A stretch of DNA of 64,000 bases, from NCBI RefSeq assembly GCF_003253565.1, contig NZ_QKUF01000016.1:42265-106264 (forward strand), read 5' to 3'. The stretch is from Thermosporothrix hazakensis. Lineage in GTDB: Bacteria; Chloroflexota; Ktedonobacteria; Ktedonobacterales; Ktedonobacteraceae. Position numbers and translations under genes: made by a program. The number at the start of each line of letters is the position of its first letter. Positions within the stretch are counted from its first letter, which is position 1. The notes beneath the pieces are model-generated. The model did no database searches. It was given only the letters and a program-made list of their open reading frames with translations, and had not been told where the DNA came from. Below, piece after piece: positions 29,880 to 39,600 of the stretch.

Positions 29880-32800
29880 ATGGATATGGATGCCCGGTCA
29901 GATAGCGCCAGGAGCACCGAAGAGAAACGTCTGCTGGTACAGCAGCTCCTTCAGAAGAAACGGGAAGGTATCCGTTTTTTCCCGCTTTCCTTTGCGCAAC
30001 AGCGGCTCTGGTTTCTTGAACAACTGATGCCCGGCCAGCAGCTTTATAATGTGCTGACCGGGGTACAGCTCAAAGGCAGGGTTGATGTCTCGGCGCTGGA
30101 GCGCAGCTTTCAGACCATTATCCAGCGGCACGAGACCCTGAGAACAACCTTTACCCTGTTGAACGATCAGCCAGTACAGGTCATTATGCCCACGCTGGAT
30201 TTTCATCTTCTTCAGGAGGATGTGAGCACTCTTCCCGCTGAAGAGCGCGAGCAACAGGTACAGCAGTCTATTGAGCGCGAAAAAAAGCATGTCTTTTCGC
30301 TGGATAAGGGACCTCTGCTACGGGCCGTTTTGCTCTCTCTTGCGGACGAACGTTGGCTTCTGCTGCTCAATATGCACCATATTGTTACTGATGGGTGGTC
30401 TATGGGGGTGCTTGTGCAGGAACTGGTGACCTGTTACAGCGCTTTTGTCCAGGGGGTGACGCCTGAGCTCCCCACACTTTCCGCTCAATATGCTGATTTT
30501 GCTCGGTGGCAACGCTCGCAGTTGCAGAAAGAACGCCTGGAACAGCTCCTTGCATACTGGCGAAAGCAGCTCGACGGAAGTACGCCGCTCGAATTGCCGA
30601 CAACCTATCCCCGGCCCGCAGAATTGACCTATCACGGAAGCACGCTCTCTTTTACGCTTGCCCCCGCGCTTTGTCGAGCTCTGGAAACTCTCAGTATACA
30701 AGAAGAAGCCACTCTCTATATGACGTTGCTGGCGGCTTTTCAAATGCTCCTGGCTCGTTATACGGGACAGCGCGATATCGCGGTAGGAACCCCGATTGCA
30801 AACCGGACGCGTTACGAGCTAGAAGGACTCATTGGTATCTTTATCAATAGTCTGGTTATCCGGTGCAACCTGCCCGCGAACCCTTCTTATCGTGAGGTGC
30901 TTCAGCAGGTCAAAACTGCTACCACTGAAGCATATGCTCATCAAGATGTCCCTTTTGAAAAGCTTGTTGAGGAGCTACAGCCAGATCGTACCCTGAATCG
31001 GAGCCCGCTCTTCCAGGTAATCTTTACGCTGCAAAATGCGCCAACTGCGACCGTCAGCCTGCCAGGGGTTTCCGTAACGCCGTTGGAAATAGAGCACGAT
31101 ATCACCCGGTACGATCTCGAATTCAACCTGCGCCAGCATGGTCATGAGCTTGAGGGTTTGGTTGTCTATAGCACAGATCTCTTCAGTGCGGCATTCGTGC
31201 AGCAGATGATCGCACACTTTCAGAATATCCTGGCGTGTATTCTGGAAAACCCTGATATACGGCTCTCTGAGCTTGCGTTATTGAGCGAGCAGGAACGAGA
31301 GCGCCTTTGCAAGCAATGGAGTGCAGGAGAAGCCTGTGAACTGGATCCGTCCTTTTTTCAGGCCACGTTTGAGGCCTTCGCTGCACAGCAGCCAGATAAA
31401 CCCGCGCTGGTGTGGGGGGAGAAACGCATCACCTATCGGGAGTTAAATGAGCGGGCAAACCAGTTGGCGCATTCCTTGATGAGAGCAGGAATCGGCCCCG
31501 AGGTCGCAACGGGAGTCTGTCTTGAGCGCTCACCCTGGCAGGTTATCGCCTTTCTGGCTATATTGAAGGCCGGGGGGATCTTTGTGCCCCTTGATCCTAC
31601 CTATCCCCGCGAACGTCTGGCATTTATTCTGACCGACGCTCATATCTCTGTGCTGCTCACTCAGGAGCATCTGAAAGCGATCTTCTCTTTGTCAGATCCA
31701 GTGACTGTGATCGCCCTTGACCAGAGTCATACGCGGCTTGAAATGGAGCCGCGAACCAATCCTTTGCCCCATCTTTCGCCTGAGAATATCGCCTATATCA
31801 TCTATACCTCGGGCTCAACCGGTAAGCCGAAAGGAGTCATGATTCCGCACCGGGGGCTTCTCAACGTGTTGGAAGCGCAGAAGCAGATATTCGGCCTCTC
31901 ATCCAATGACCGTATCTTGCAATTCTCCTCGTTCAGTTTTGATATGTTTATTGCAGAGTGCCTGATGTCATTTGGCTGCGGGGCAACCCTCCACATGCTG
32001 GAAGCCCCAAGCGCGCTGTTGCTTGGCCCGACGTTGGCAGAGATGCTCTTTCAACAACGGATCACCGTTGCCGCACTGGCTCCCTCGGCTCTGGCTACAC
32101 TTCCGCTGGCTGAGTTGCCCGATTTACGCGTTATTGCAACCACAGGAGAAGCCTGTCAGGCAACACTAGTGCAACAATGGGGCGAAAAGCATCACTTCTA
32201 CAATGCATATGGACCAACCGAGGGAAGCATTTTTGTCTCCATTGGACAATGTGTCCCCGGAGAGACTGACCCCCTTCCAATTGGAAGACCTATACTGAAC
32301 GTGCGGGCTTATCTTCTGGATACTTATGGCTATCCTGTTCCTGCTGGAGTACCCGGAGAGATCTGTATTGGCGGGCCCGGGGTTGCACGTGGCTATGTTC
32401 ATCGACCCGAGCTTACAGCAGAGTACTTCATTCCCGACCCATTCAGTGGCGAGCCAGGGGCACGTCTCTATAGGACTGGAGACCTGGCCCGCTATCGACA
32501 GGATGGCACGCTTGAGTTTCTGGGACGCGTCGATTTTCAGGTCAAGATTCGCGGCTTTCGGATTGAGCCCGGCGAAATCGAAACGGTACTGGAGCAGCAT
32601 CCTGATATCGCGAGGGCGGTTGTTGTCGCTCAAGAGCAGGAACAGGGAGATAAGCGGCTTGTCGCCTATATTGTTGCCAGGAAGGAATGCAGCCAACTGG
32701 ATAGCGGAGCATTGCGGCAGCATGTTCAGGCACAATTACCTGATTATATGGTCCCATCAGCCTTTTTTGTGCTTGATACGCTTCCATTGACACCAACAGG

Positions 32801-33212
32801 AAAAATTGACCGGCAAAGGCTCCCGCGAATGGACAAAGTGCAGGTGCAAACACAAAGGGAGTATATTGCACCGGGAAACAATCTGGAACTCATGCTTGCT
32901 CACCACTGGGAGGAAGTGCTTGGTGTAGAGCGGGTGAGTATTCGCGACAATTTTTTTGAGCTCGGTGGCCACTCCCTGCTGATGACACGGCTCCATAACA
33001 GACTTCAGCAGGTGCTTCAGCAGGAGATTCGCCTGTTGGATCTGTTTAAGTACCCGACAATCCAGGCCTTTGCACAATTTCTCGACTCTCAGAAACGACA
33101 GACAGGGAAGGCTCTGCTCCAACAAAGCGCCCGAAGAGCAGAGGCCCGTTTACAGGCTCAGCGTCAGCGCAGGCAGGGGCGTGAACAGAGACGAGCGACA
33201 AAGATGCAATAA
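29880..33212 (+). CDS. NRPS module C-A-PCP
   Basis: An 1110-residue single-module synthetase. ATG at 29880 sits two bases after AGGAG; the in-frame ATG at 29886 has better spacing and may be the start. C at about residues 30-460 has MHHIVTDGWS. A at about 490-1000 has YTSGSTGKPKG, YGPTEG and TPTGKIDRQ. Pocket residues read by eye are D-M-A-A-A-T-A-I-F, which match no code I know; the pocket is small and hydrophobic. PCP has FFELGGHSLLM near 1027, then a basic, Gln/Arg-rich tail that may be a docking segment. It follows the KS-AT-ACP gene by 12 bases and precedes the hydroxymalonyl cassette. Confidence 0.93.
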   Translation: MDMDARSDSARSTEEKRLLVQQLLQKKREGIRFFPLSFAQQRLWFLEQLMPGQQLYNVLTGVQLKGRVDVSALERSFQTIIQRHETLRTTFTLLNDQPVQVIMPTLDFHLLQEDVSTLPAEEREQQVQQSIEREKKHVFSLDKGPLLRAVLLSLADERWLLLLNMHHIVTDGWSMGVLVQELVTCYSAFVQGVTPELPTLSAQYADFARWQRSQLQKERLEQLLAYWRKQLDGSTPLELPTTYPRPAELTYHGSTLSFTLAPALCRALETLSIQEEATLYMTLLAAFQMLLARYTGQRDIAVGTPIANRTRYELEGLIGIFINSLVIRCNLPANPSYREVLQQVKTATTEAYAHQDVPFEKLVEELQPDRTLNRSPLFQVIFTLQNAPTATVSLPGVSVTPLEIEHDITRYDLEFNLRQHGHELEGLVVYSTDLFSAAFVQQMIAHFQNILACILENPDIRLSELALLSEQERERLCKQWSAGEACELDPSFFQATFEAFAAQQPDKPALVWGEKRITYRELNERANQLAHSLMRAGIGPEVATGVCLERSPWQVIAFLAILKAGGIFVPLDPTYPRERLAFILTDAHISVLLTQEHLKAIFSLSDPVTVIALDQSHTRLEMEPRTNPLPHLSPENIAYIIYTSGSTGKPKGVMIPHRGLLNVLEAQKQIFGLSSNDRILQFSSFSFDMFIAECLMSFGCGATLHMLEAPSALLLGPTLAEMLFQQRITVAALAPSALATLPLAELPDLRVIATTGEACQATLVQQWGEKHHFYNAYGPTEGSIFVSIGQCVPGETDPLPIGRPILNVRAYLLDTYGYPVPAGVPGEICIGGPGVARGYVHRPELTAEYFIPDPFSGEPGARLYRTGDLARYRQDGTLEFLGRVDFQVKIRGFRIEPGEIETVLEQHPDIARAVVVAQEQEQGDKRLVAYIVARKECSQLDSGALRQHVQAQLPDYMVPSAFFVLDTLPLTPTGKIDRQRLPRMDKVQVQTQREYIAPGNNLELMLAHHWEEVLGVERVSIRDNFFELGGHSLLMTRLHNRLQQVLQQEIRLLDLFKYPTIQAFAQFLDSQKRQTGKALLQQSARRAEARLQAQRQRRQGREQRRATKMQ

Positions 33213-33230
33213 GAATACAGGAGGATACTT

Positions 33231-34091
33231 GTGACTATTGAACTGGTTGGAGTTATTGGAGCCGGAGTGATGGGGTGTGGGGTAGCACAGAATCTGGCAC
33301 AGGCAGGATTAAAAGTGATTCTGGTTGATATCTCCGAAGCACAGCTTCAGCATGCCCAACAGACCATTGTCCGATCTCTTCGCCTCGCGCGCATGCTTCA
33401 GAAAACAGCTTTCTCCGGAACAGTGAACGACTGTATGGAGCGTATCAGCCTGACTACGGAGTATGAGGCGCTTCAACAGGTAGAGTTCCTCATTGAGAAC
33501 ATAACAGAGAAATGGGAGATGAAGAAAAGCATCTATCCCGAAATTGATCGTATCTGTCCCGCATCCTGTGTTTTCGCGGTCAATACTTCCGCCATATCGA
33601 TTACGCGCCTTGCCTCTTTGACGAACCGCGCAGATCGAGTGATCGGAACTCATTTTATGAACCCGGTCCCCTTGAAGCAGACCGTTGAGGTTATTCGCGG
33701 TTACCATACCAGCGAGGAGACTCTTCAGATCACGCAGGAACTGTTACAGTCTCTGGGGAAAAAGTGGGTTGTTGTTCAGGATATGCCGGGGTTTGTCTCA
33801 AATCGTGTTTTGATGCTTACCATCAATGAAGCAATCTTTCTGCTTCAGGATCAGGTGGCGAGTCCTGAGGATATCGACCGGATTTTTAAAGAATGCTTTG
33901 GCCATCCGATGGGACCTCTAGAGACAGCAGATTTGATCGGCCTGGATACTATTCTCTACTCTATAGAGGTCCTCTACGAAGCCTACAACGATAGCAAGTA
34001 TCGGCCCTGTCCTCTCTTGAAGAAAATGGTTGATGCAGGTCTCTACGGCCGGAAAAATGGACGAGGTTTCTATACCTATACCGCGAATTAA
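33231..34091 (+). CDS. 3-hydroxyacyl-CoA dehydrogenase-like, hydroxymalonyl-ACP pathway
   Basis: A 286-residue NAD-dependent dehydrogenase of the 3-hydroxybutyryl-CoA dehydrogenase family (FkbK/ZmaG type). The GTG start follows GGAGG by six bases. The N-terminal nucleotide motif is GVIGAGVMGCGVAQ; NTSAISIT, GTHFMNPVP and the C-terminal GRGFYTY are family landmarks. In methoxymalonyl- and hydroxymalonyl-ACP pathways this enzyme oxidises glyceryl-ACP to the aldehyde stage. The next three genes complete that set, spaced 4-26 bases apart, so the function is well supported by context. Confidence 0.9.
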   Translation: MTIELVGVIGAGVMGCGVAQNLAQAGLKVILVDISEAQLQHAQQTIVRSLRLARMLQKTAFSGTVNDCMERISLTTEYEALQQVEFLIENITEKWEMKKSIYPEIDRICPASCVFAVNTSAISITRLASLTNRADRVIGTHFMNPVPLKQTVEVIRGYHTSEETLQITQELLQSLGKKWVVVQDMPGFVSNRVLMLTINEAIFLLQDQVASPEDIDRIFKECFGHPMGPLETADLIGLDTILYSIEVLYEAYNDSKYRPCPLLKKMVDAGLYGRKNGRGFYTYTAN

Positions 34092-34107
34092 ACCAGGAGA
34101 GTGCTTC

Positions 34108-34356
34108 ATGGAAACAATAAAAGAGAAAATACGCTTGTTTTTGCACAGGCATGTAGCTCAAGCGGGACTGGATGACGATCAGGATATCTTTGCGCAGGGC
34201 TTTGTAAACTCTCTCTTTGCCATGCAGCTTGTGCTATTCGTGGAGAAAGAATTCGAGATCAGTATTGAAGATGACGATCTGGATATTGATAATTTCCGCT
34301 CCGTGAATGCCATCGCACAATTGGTGGCGCGTAAAAAAGCGCATATTCAGGGCTGA
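34108..34356 (+). CDS. Free-standing acyl carrier protein (FkbJ/ZmaD-like)
   Basis: An 82-residue acidic carrier protein. The start is the ATG after CAGGAGAG. The phosphopantetheine Ser is in FVNSLFAMQLV near residue 37, with the NSL form in place of DSL seen in glyceryl/hydroxymalonyl carriers. It lies between the dehydrogenase and acyl-CoA-dehydrogenase genes of the cassette and should carry the glyceryl-derived extender unit. Confidence 0.9.
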   Translation: METIKEKIRLFLHRHVAQAGLDDDQDIFAQGFVNSLFAMQLVLFVEKEFEISIEDDDLDIDNFRSVNAIAQLVARKKAHIQG

Positions 34357-34360
34357 GCAT

Positions 34361-35494
34361 ATGAAGATCGAACTGACACCCCAACAGCAGGCGATTCAAG
34401 ACACCTGTCGTTCCTTTGTGCAGGAGCATATACAGCCTGTCGCGGATACATTGGATCGGGAACAACAGACGCCAGTCGAGCTTATCCGCACGATTGCCCG
34501 TAATCAGTATCTGGGCCCGTTTGTATCGACGGAATATGGTGGACAAGGAATGGATATGGTGACTGTCGGCATACTCCATGAAGAGTTTGGTCGAGGGTGC
34601 TCCTCTCTTCGCAGCTTGCTAACCGTTCACGGTATGGTGATCTATGCTTTATGCCGTTGGGGGACAAAACAACAAAAAGCGCAATGGCTTCCCCGACTGG
34701 TAAGGGGAGAAATCATCGCGGCATTTGCCCTGAGTGAGCCCGACGCAGGAAGCGATGCGCAGAGCATTCAAACGACTGTTACTGCTCAAGGCACGTCATT
34801 TCTCATTAATGGGCACAAGAAATGGATAACCTACGGTCAGGTTGCTGACGTGTTCCTTGTCTTTGCACTATATAAAGGAACGGTTTCGGCGTTTCTGGTA
34901 GAACGTGAGACGCCCGGATTGACTGTTCAGCCCATCACCGAGATGCTCGGGACGCGAGCTTCTATGCTGGCTGAACTCTCGTTTCAGGATTGCTCGATAC
35001 CACAGGAAAACCTGGTAGGGAAGCAGAATTTTGGTCTTCAGGGGGTTGCTACCTCCTGTCTGGACTTCGGAAGATACAGTGTTGCCTGTGGCGCTGTTGG
35101 AATCGCTCAGGCGTGTCTGGATGCTTCCCTTCGCTATACCAGCCAGCGAAAGCAGTTTGGCTCCTATTTGAAGGAGTACCAGCTTATTCAGCAGATGATT
35201 TCGGACATGTTGACGGGAACGCAAGCTGCGCGGCTCCTCTGTTATCAGGCGGGATATCTCAAAGATGCAGGCGATCCCGCCTCTATTATGTCTACCTGTA
35301 TGGCGAAATATTTTGCTGCACAGATAGCCGCAAAGGCTGCCAGAGCTGCCGTTCAAATTCACGGCGCGAGCGGCTGTAGTGGTGAGCATTCGGTTCAGCG
35401 CTATCTTCGGGATGCCACCATTATGGAGATTATAGAGGGAAGCACCCAGATTCAGCAGATTATGATAGCGCGTTATGGGTACTCCAATAGATGA
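34361..35494 (+). CDS. Acyl-CoA dehydrogenase-like flavoenzyme (FkbI-like)
   Basis: A 377-residue FAD enzyme of the acyl-CoA dehydrogenase family. The ATG starts four bases after the carrier-protein stop; the longer upstream frame overlaps that gene and is not used. FALSEPDAGSDA, the KKWITYG stretch, TSQRKQFG and QIHGASGCSGEH are clear family landmarks. In the FK520-type pathway the homologue carries out the final oxidation of the carrier-bound glyceraldehyde-stage unit to the malonyl level. The neighbours support the same job here. Confidence 0.92.
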   Translation: MKIELTPQQQAIQDTCRSFVQEHIQPVADTLDREQQTPVELIRTIARNQYLGPFVSTEYGGQGMDMVTVGILHEEFGRGCSSLRSLLTVHGMVIYALCRWGTKQQKAQWLPRLVRGEIIAAFALSEPDAGSDAQSIQTTVTAQGTSFLINGHKKWITYGQVADVFLVFALYKGTVSAFLVERETPGLTVQPITEMLGTRASMLAELSFQDCSIPQENLVGKQNFGLQGVATSCLDFGRYSVACGAVGIAQACLDASLRYTSQRKQFGSYLKEYQLIQQMISDMLTGTQAARLLCYQAGYLKDAGDPASIMSTCMAKYFAAQIAAKAARAAVQIHGASGCSGEHSVQRYLRDATIMEIIEGSTQIQQIMIARYGYSNR

Positions 35495-35520
35495 GCAGGA
35501 AATGCGAAGGATAGAAACAC

Positions 35521-36576
35521 ATGGGAAGTGAGCAGCAGATAGTCCAACGCAAACAGATCAAGTGTGTGGTCTGGGATCTGGATAATACACTATGGGATGG
35601 CATCCTGTTAGAGGATGAAGCCGTCACTCTTCGTCCTGAGCTGCTTTCTGTGCTTCAGAAGCTAGATGAACGCGGTATTCTGCACTCGATTGCCAGCAAG
35701 AACGACCATGATACTGCCGTTTCAAAATTGAAGGAACTGGGAATCTACGATTACTTTCTTTATCCTCAAATTAGCTGGCAGGCAAAATCCACCTCCATTC
35801 AACATATTGCCCGGCTGCTCAATATAGGCATTGATACCCTGGCCTTTATTGATGATCAGGCGTTTGAGCGCGACGAGGTCGCCTATGCGTTACCGGATGT
35901 CCTCTGCCTTGATGCACAGCAGATTGCAACCCTTGTGGACAGGGCTGAAATGCTCCCTGACACGATCACCGCAGATGCACGGCGCAGGCGTTTGATGTAC
36001 CTCAGTGAGATAGAAAGGCAAAAAGCTGAAAAAGATTTTACTGGCACAAACGAGGAGTTTCTGACAACGTTAAAAATGGTTTTCACCATTTCCCGTGCCC
36101 ACGAGCAGGATCTGAAGCGAGCAGAGGAGCTTACAGTCCGTACGCATCAGTTAAATACGACCGGCTATACCTATTCATATGAGGAGCTAAGAGCACTGCT
36201 CGGTTCTTCTCGACATCGGCTTATTATTGCGGAGTTAGAAGATAAATATGGCTCATATGGAAAAATCGGGTTGGTGCTTCTGGAGTGCGAAGAAAAGATA
36301 TGGACGATTAAGTTGCTCCTGATGTCCTGCCGCGTTATTTCGAGAGGCGTTGGCTCAATTCTGTTGAGCTATATTATTCAGGCTGCCAGAAGAGCGCGGG
36401 TCCAGTTGCGAGCGGAGTTTATATCGAATGATCGAAATCGCATGATGTTGGTGACCTACAAATTTCATGGCTTTAAGCCGATCAAGCAGGATGGGAACTT
36501 CACGCTCTTTGAGTATTCCTCAGATGTCGTTCCAGCCTTCCCCGATTATGTGCAGGTAATCGCCGAGGAACTCTAG
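35521..36576 (+). CDS. FkbH-like glyceryl-ACP synthase/phosphatase
   Basis: A 351-residue HAD-superfamily protein that loads a glyceryl group from 1,3-bisphosphoglycerate onto a carrier protein and removes the phosphate. The HAD motif is VVWDLDNTLWDG at about residues 13-24, with ASKND and FIDDQAFERDE later, and a GNAT-like C-terminal half (about 180-340). It is the last gene of the rightward operon, just before a strong hairpin. No FkbG-type O-methyltransferase gene accompanies the cassette, so the predicted extender is hydroxymalonyl-ACP unless the FkbM domain encoded at 20479-23010 methylates it. Confidence 0.94.
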   Translation: MGSEQQIVQRKQIKCVVWDLDNTLWDGILLEDEAVTLRPELLSVLQKLDERGILHSIASKNDHDTAVSKLKELGIYDYFLYPQISWQAKSTSIQHIARLLNIGIDTLAFIDDQAFERDEVAYALPDVLCLDAQQIATLVDRAEMLPDTITADARRRRLMYLSEIERQKAEKDFTGTNEEFLTTLKMVFTISRAHEQDLKRAEELTVRTHQLNTTGYTYSYEELRALLGSSRHRLIIAELEDKYGSYGKIGLVLLECEEKIWTIKLLLMSCRVISRGVGSILLSYIIQAARRARVQLRAEFISNDRNRMMLVTYKFHGFKPIKQDGNFTLFEYSSDVVPAFPDYVQVIAEEL

Positions 36577-36593
36577 CCAGCCAGATACAGGAA

Positions 36594-36625
36594 GACCGGC
36601 TACACAGCATGCTCTGTAGCCGGTC
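36594..36625. terminator. Strong bidirectional terminator hairpin
   Basis: A perfect 11-bp GC-rich stem, GACCGGCTACA with TGTAGCCGGTC, around a 10-base loop, lies between the stops of the FkbH-like gene (36576) and the leftward NRPS (36639). It is followed on the plus strand by CGTTTTCTGTCT, giving a partial T-run. Confidence 0.8.
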
Positions 36626-36638
36626 CGTTTTCTGTCTG

Positions 36639-39600
36639 CTAGATGGATGCCTTCATGTCCCGGGCGATTTCGCGCTGCGGATCTATAGCCTGAAGGAAAT
36701 GGTTGAGAGACTGATGCGGCTGCGAAGCCATCAGAGTAAGCACCTGCTGGAAATTCTCCGCGATACCGGCAATCATACGATCACTAAAGTAGCGGCGATC
36801 GTAGGCGAGCGAGAGTGCAAGAGACGTGCCGGGCATAATCTCGACGCGTAAAGGGTGTTCAGTCTGGCCGAGCGAGCGCACATCAGTTACGTTCCAGTGT
36901 CGCAATGATTCAAGCGCTGCCGTATTCCAGGGGAAATTCTCGAAGACAACATAGCTCTGGAAAAAGGCCTTATAACGTGGCAGCTCACCCCATCCTTGCA
37001 TATGAGGCTGTAAGCTATATTCGTACTGACGCATCTCTACCAGCATCCCCTGTACATCGCGGAGCCACGGAAGTAATGACGCTTCGGGTGTGACCTGGAC
37101 ACGTACCGGTAGCTGATTATTGAAAAGACCAACCATCTGCTCAACACCGGTAAGTGTGGTGGGACGCCCGGCAATCACATTGCCAAACACCACATCTGTC
37201 TGTTGTGTATAGCGACTGAGTAGTAAACTCCAGGCTCCCTGAAGCAGTGTATTCAGGGTTAATTGATGTTGGCGTGCCAGTGTTTTCAAGCGGGTCGTTG
37301 TCGCTGCGGCTACAAAGCTCAATTGTTTTACATAATGATCGGGATAATTGACGGGATCGAGGTCTCTCGGCTCTGGAGCCAGCGGTGTTGGTCGGGTAAA
37401 GCCGTGCAGGGTATGTTGCCAGTAGCGTTGAGCCTCCTGTTGATTCTGGCGCTGTAACCAGGCAATGAAATCACGATAGGGCCGGGGCGCTTCCAGGTGG
37501 AATTCTCGTCCCATATCAAGAGCCTGATAGGCAGTAAAGAAGTCTCGCTGGATTACCGGAAAACTCCAACCGTCCTGTAGCATATAATCAAAGCATAGGA
37601 GGAAGAGGTACTTCTTCTCGGCAACGCGGAAGAGGGCTACAGAGGAGTGTGGAGCCTCGTTCAGCTTGAATCCTTTGCGCCGAAGCTCACGAATACGCCG
37701 GGTCAGGCGCTCCTGCTGGCTGTGCTCGTCAAGTGCTCTCCAATCCTCTTGCTCCAGGACGACTCGAACCTGCTTATGAACAACCTGCAATGGTTGGTCC
37801 AGATCATCCCAGATAAAGGATGTACGTAAAACTGGATGAGTCTGTATAGTGTGCTGCCATGCTTGCTCAAACGCGTTGATGTTCAGGTTGATATTGTCAA
37901 GCGTGAGACACTGATAGATCACATACAGTCCATCCTGGGGATGGTGAAGCCGCTGGAAAAGCATATTCTGCTGCATGGGCGTTAAAGGGTAGACATCCTC
38001 AATAGCCGGGTTCTTTCCAAAGAGACGATCAATCTGTTCTCGGGTGAGTCGGGCGAGAGGGAAGTCTGAGGGCGTGTAGCCATAAACGCCGGGGGTAGTG
38101 CAGTGCTCTACCAGTTGCATGAGCATCCTCTGATATGAGGTAGCATAGCCCTGAATTGTTGCCGGGTCGTATACCTTTGAATCAAAGTGCCAGCTAATAG
38201 ACAATGTATCCTGCTGTAACCGGGCAATGAGAACAGGAAATTCCTTGCTCTCTGCTTCTGCCAGATGGATAGCAACAGTTTCCGCGAACAGCTCCCCTTG
38301 AGCGTTTGGGTCGTCCATATAATGGAGAGCAAACGGCGTATGATCGAAAAGCGGTGTCTTATCTGGCTGAGGAACGTGACGCAGTTGCTCTTTGACAAGT
38401 TTGATGGCCTCACCAGGAGACCTCTCTTTGGTCTGGAAATGATACAGGTAAGGTATTGTGAAACAGCCGAGGCTTTGTGTATAGTCAGCCTCGTCGAAAC
38501 TCGCGTTGCGTCCGTCCGCATAGAGGGCAAAGGTGAAAAGCTGCCCATTGCCTGTTTGTTGAAGCGTGAGCAGCAGGGCCGTAACCAGGAACTCCTGTGG
38601 CCTTGTCCGATACGCCTTTTGAGCATTGAAGAAAGCCTGTGTCTCTTCCCGGGTCAGGCTGAACTGAAGGTGGATCTGTTCGCCCTGTTCATGTGTGTGC
38701 CCTTTGCCAACCGGCTGAAGCTCTTTTGGCCAGAAGTTGCTATAGCTCTGTACCCATTGGAAGAAGGATGGAACCTGCGAAGTAGAAGGCGTTGCTCCCT
38801 GGGCCAGCCGTTGATATGCCTGCGCAAAATCGTGTATCAGCACGCTCAGAGAACGGCTATCAGCGATAAGCGGATGCAAAGAGAAGTGCAGATAGCTTAC
38901 CTCATGCTGCTCAATGAGCGTGATTCGGCTCAGAGCGGTTTCGCCTGTATTCAACTCCTCTATGATCTCGGCTTCACTGCTATCAGGACGTTGCCAGTGC
39001 ACAAAGAACTGGCTGATATCGCCTCGTTCCTCTCCCTGTTTATAGCCGTCGGCTGTCTCCACAAAGCGCGTATGTAACGCAGGGTGCGCGATCAGCAGAT
39101 ATTGAGCCGTTTGCCGAACAATGACCGGGTTCAATGCGGTGCTTGTTTTGACGAGCAACTCGTATGGACGATGCTTCTCCTGTTCCAGAAGCTGCTGCTG
39201 ATAGGGAGTCAGGGGCCAGAAAGCCTGTTCGGTCTCCCTGGGAGGAGTTGTTTCCTGGGTATCAAGCAGTGCCTGTGAGAGCTCGGCAATGGTCTGATAC
39301 TGAAACATCAGCCTGGGCTCCATATGGATGCCGACCTCGTTTGCTCTTGCAACGACCTGAATCCCTTTAATAGAATCGCCCCCAAGCTCAAAGAAATTAT
39401 TGCTTCGGCCTACCCGTTCCAGGCCCAGAACGCTCGCCCATATTCGAGCCAGCTCTTCTTCAAGTGGCGTTGTTGGTGCCTCATAGGTTGCTTCAATGCC
39501 TAAAGCCACACTTTCGGGAGCAGGGAGCTGACGCCGATCGACTTTGCCATTGGGAGACAGTGGTAATTCTGGAAGCAGAATATAGCTGACAGGAACCATA

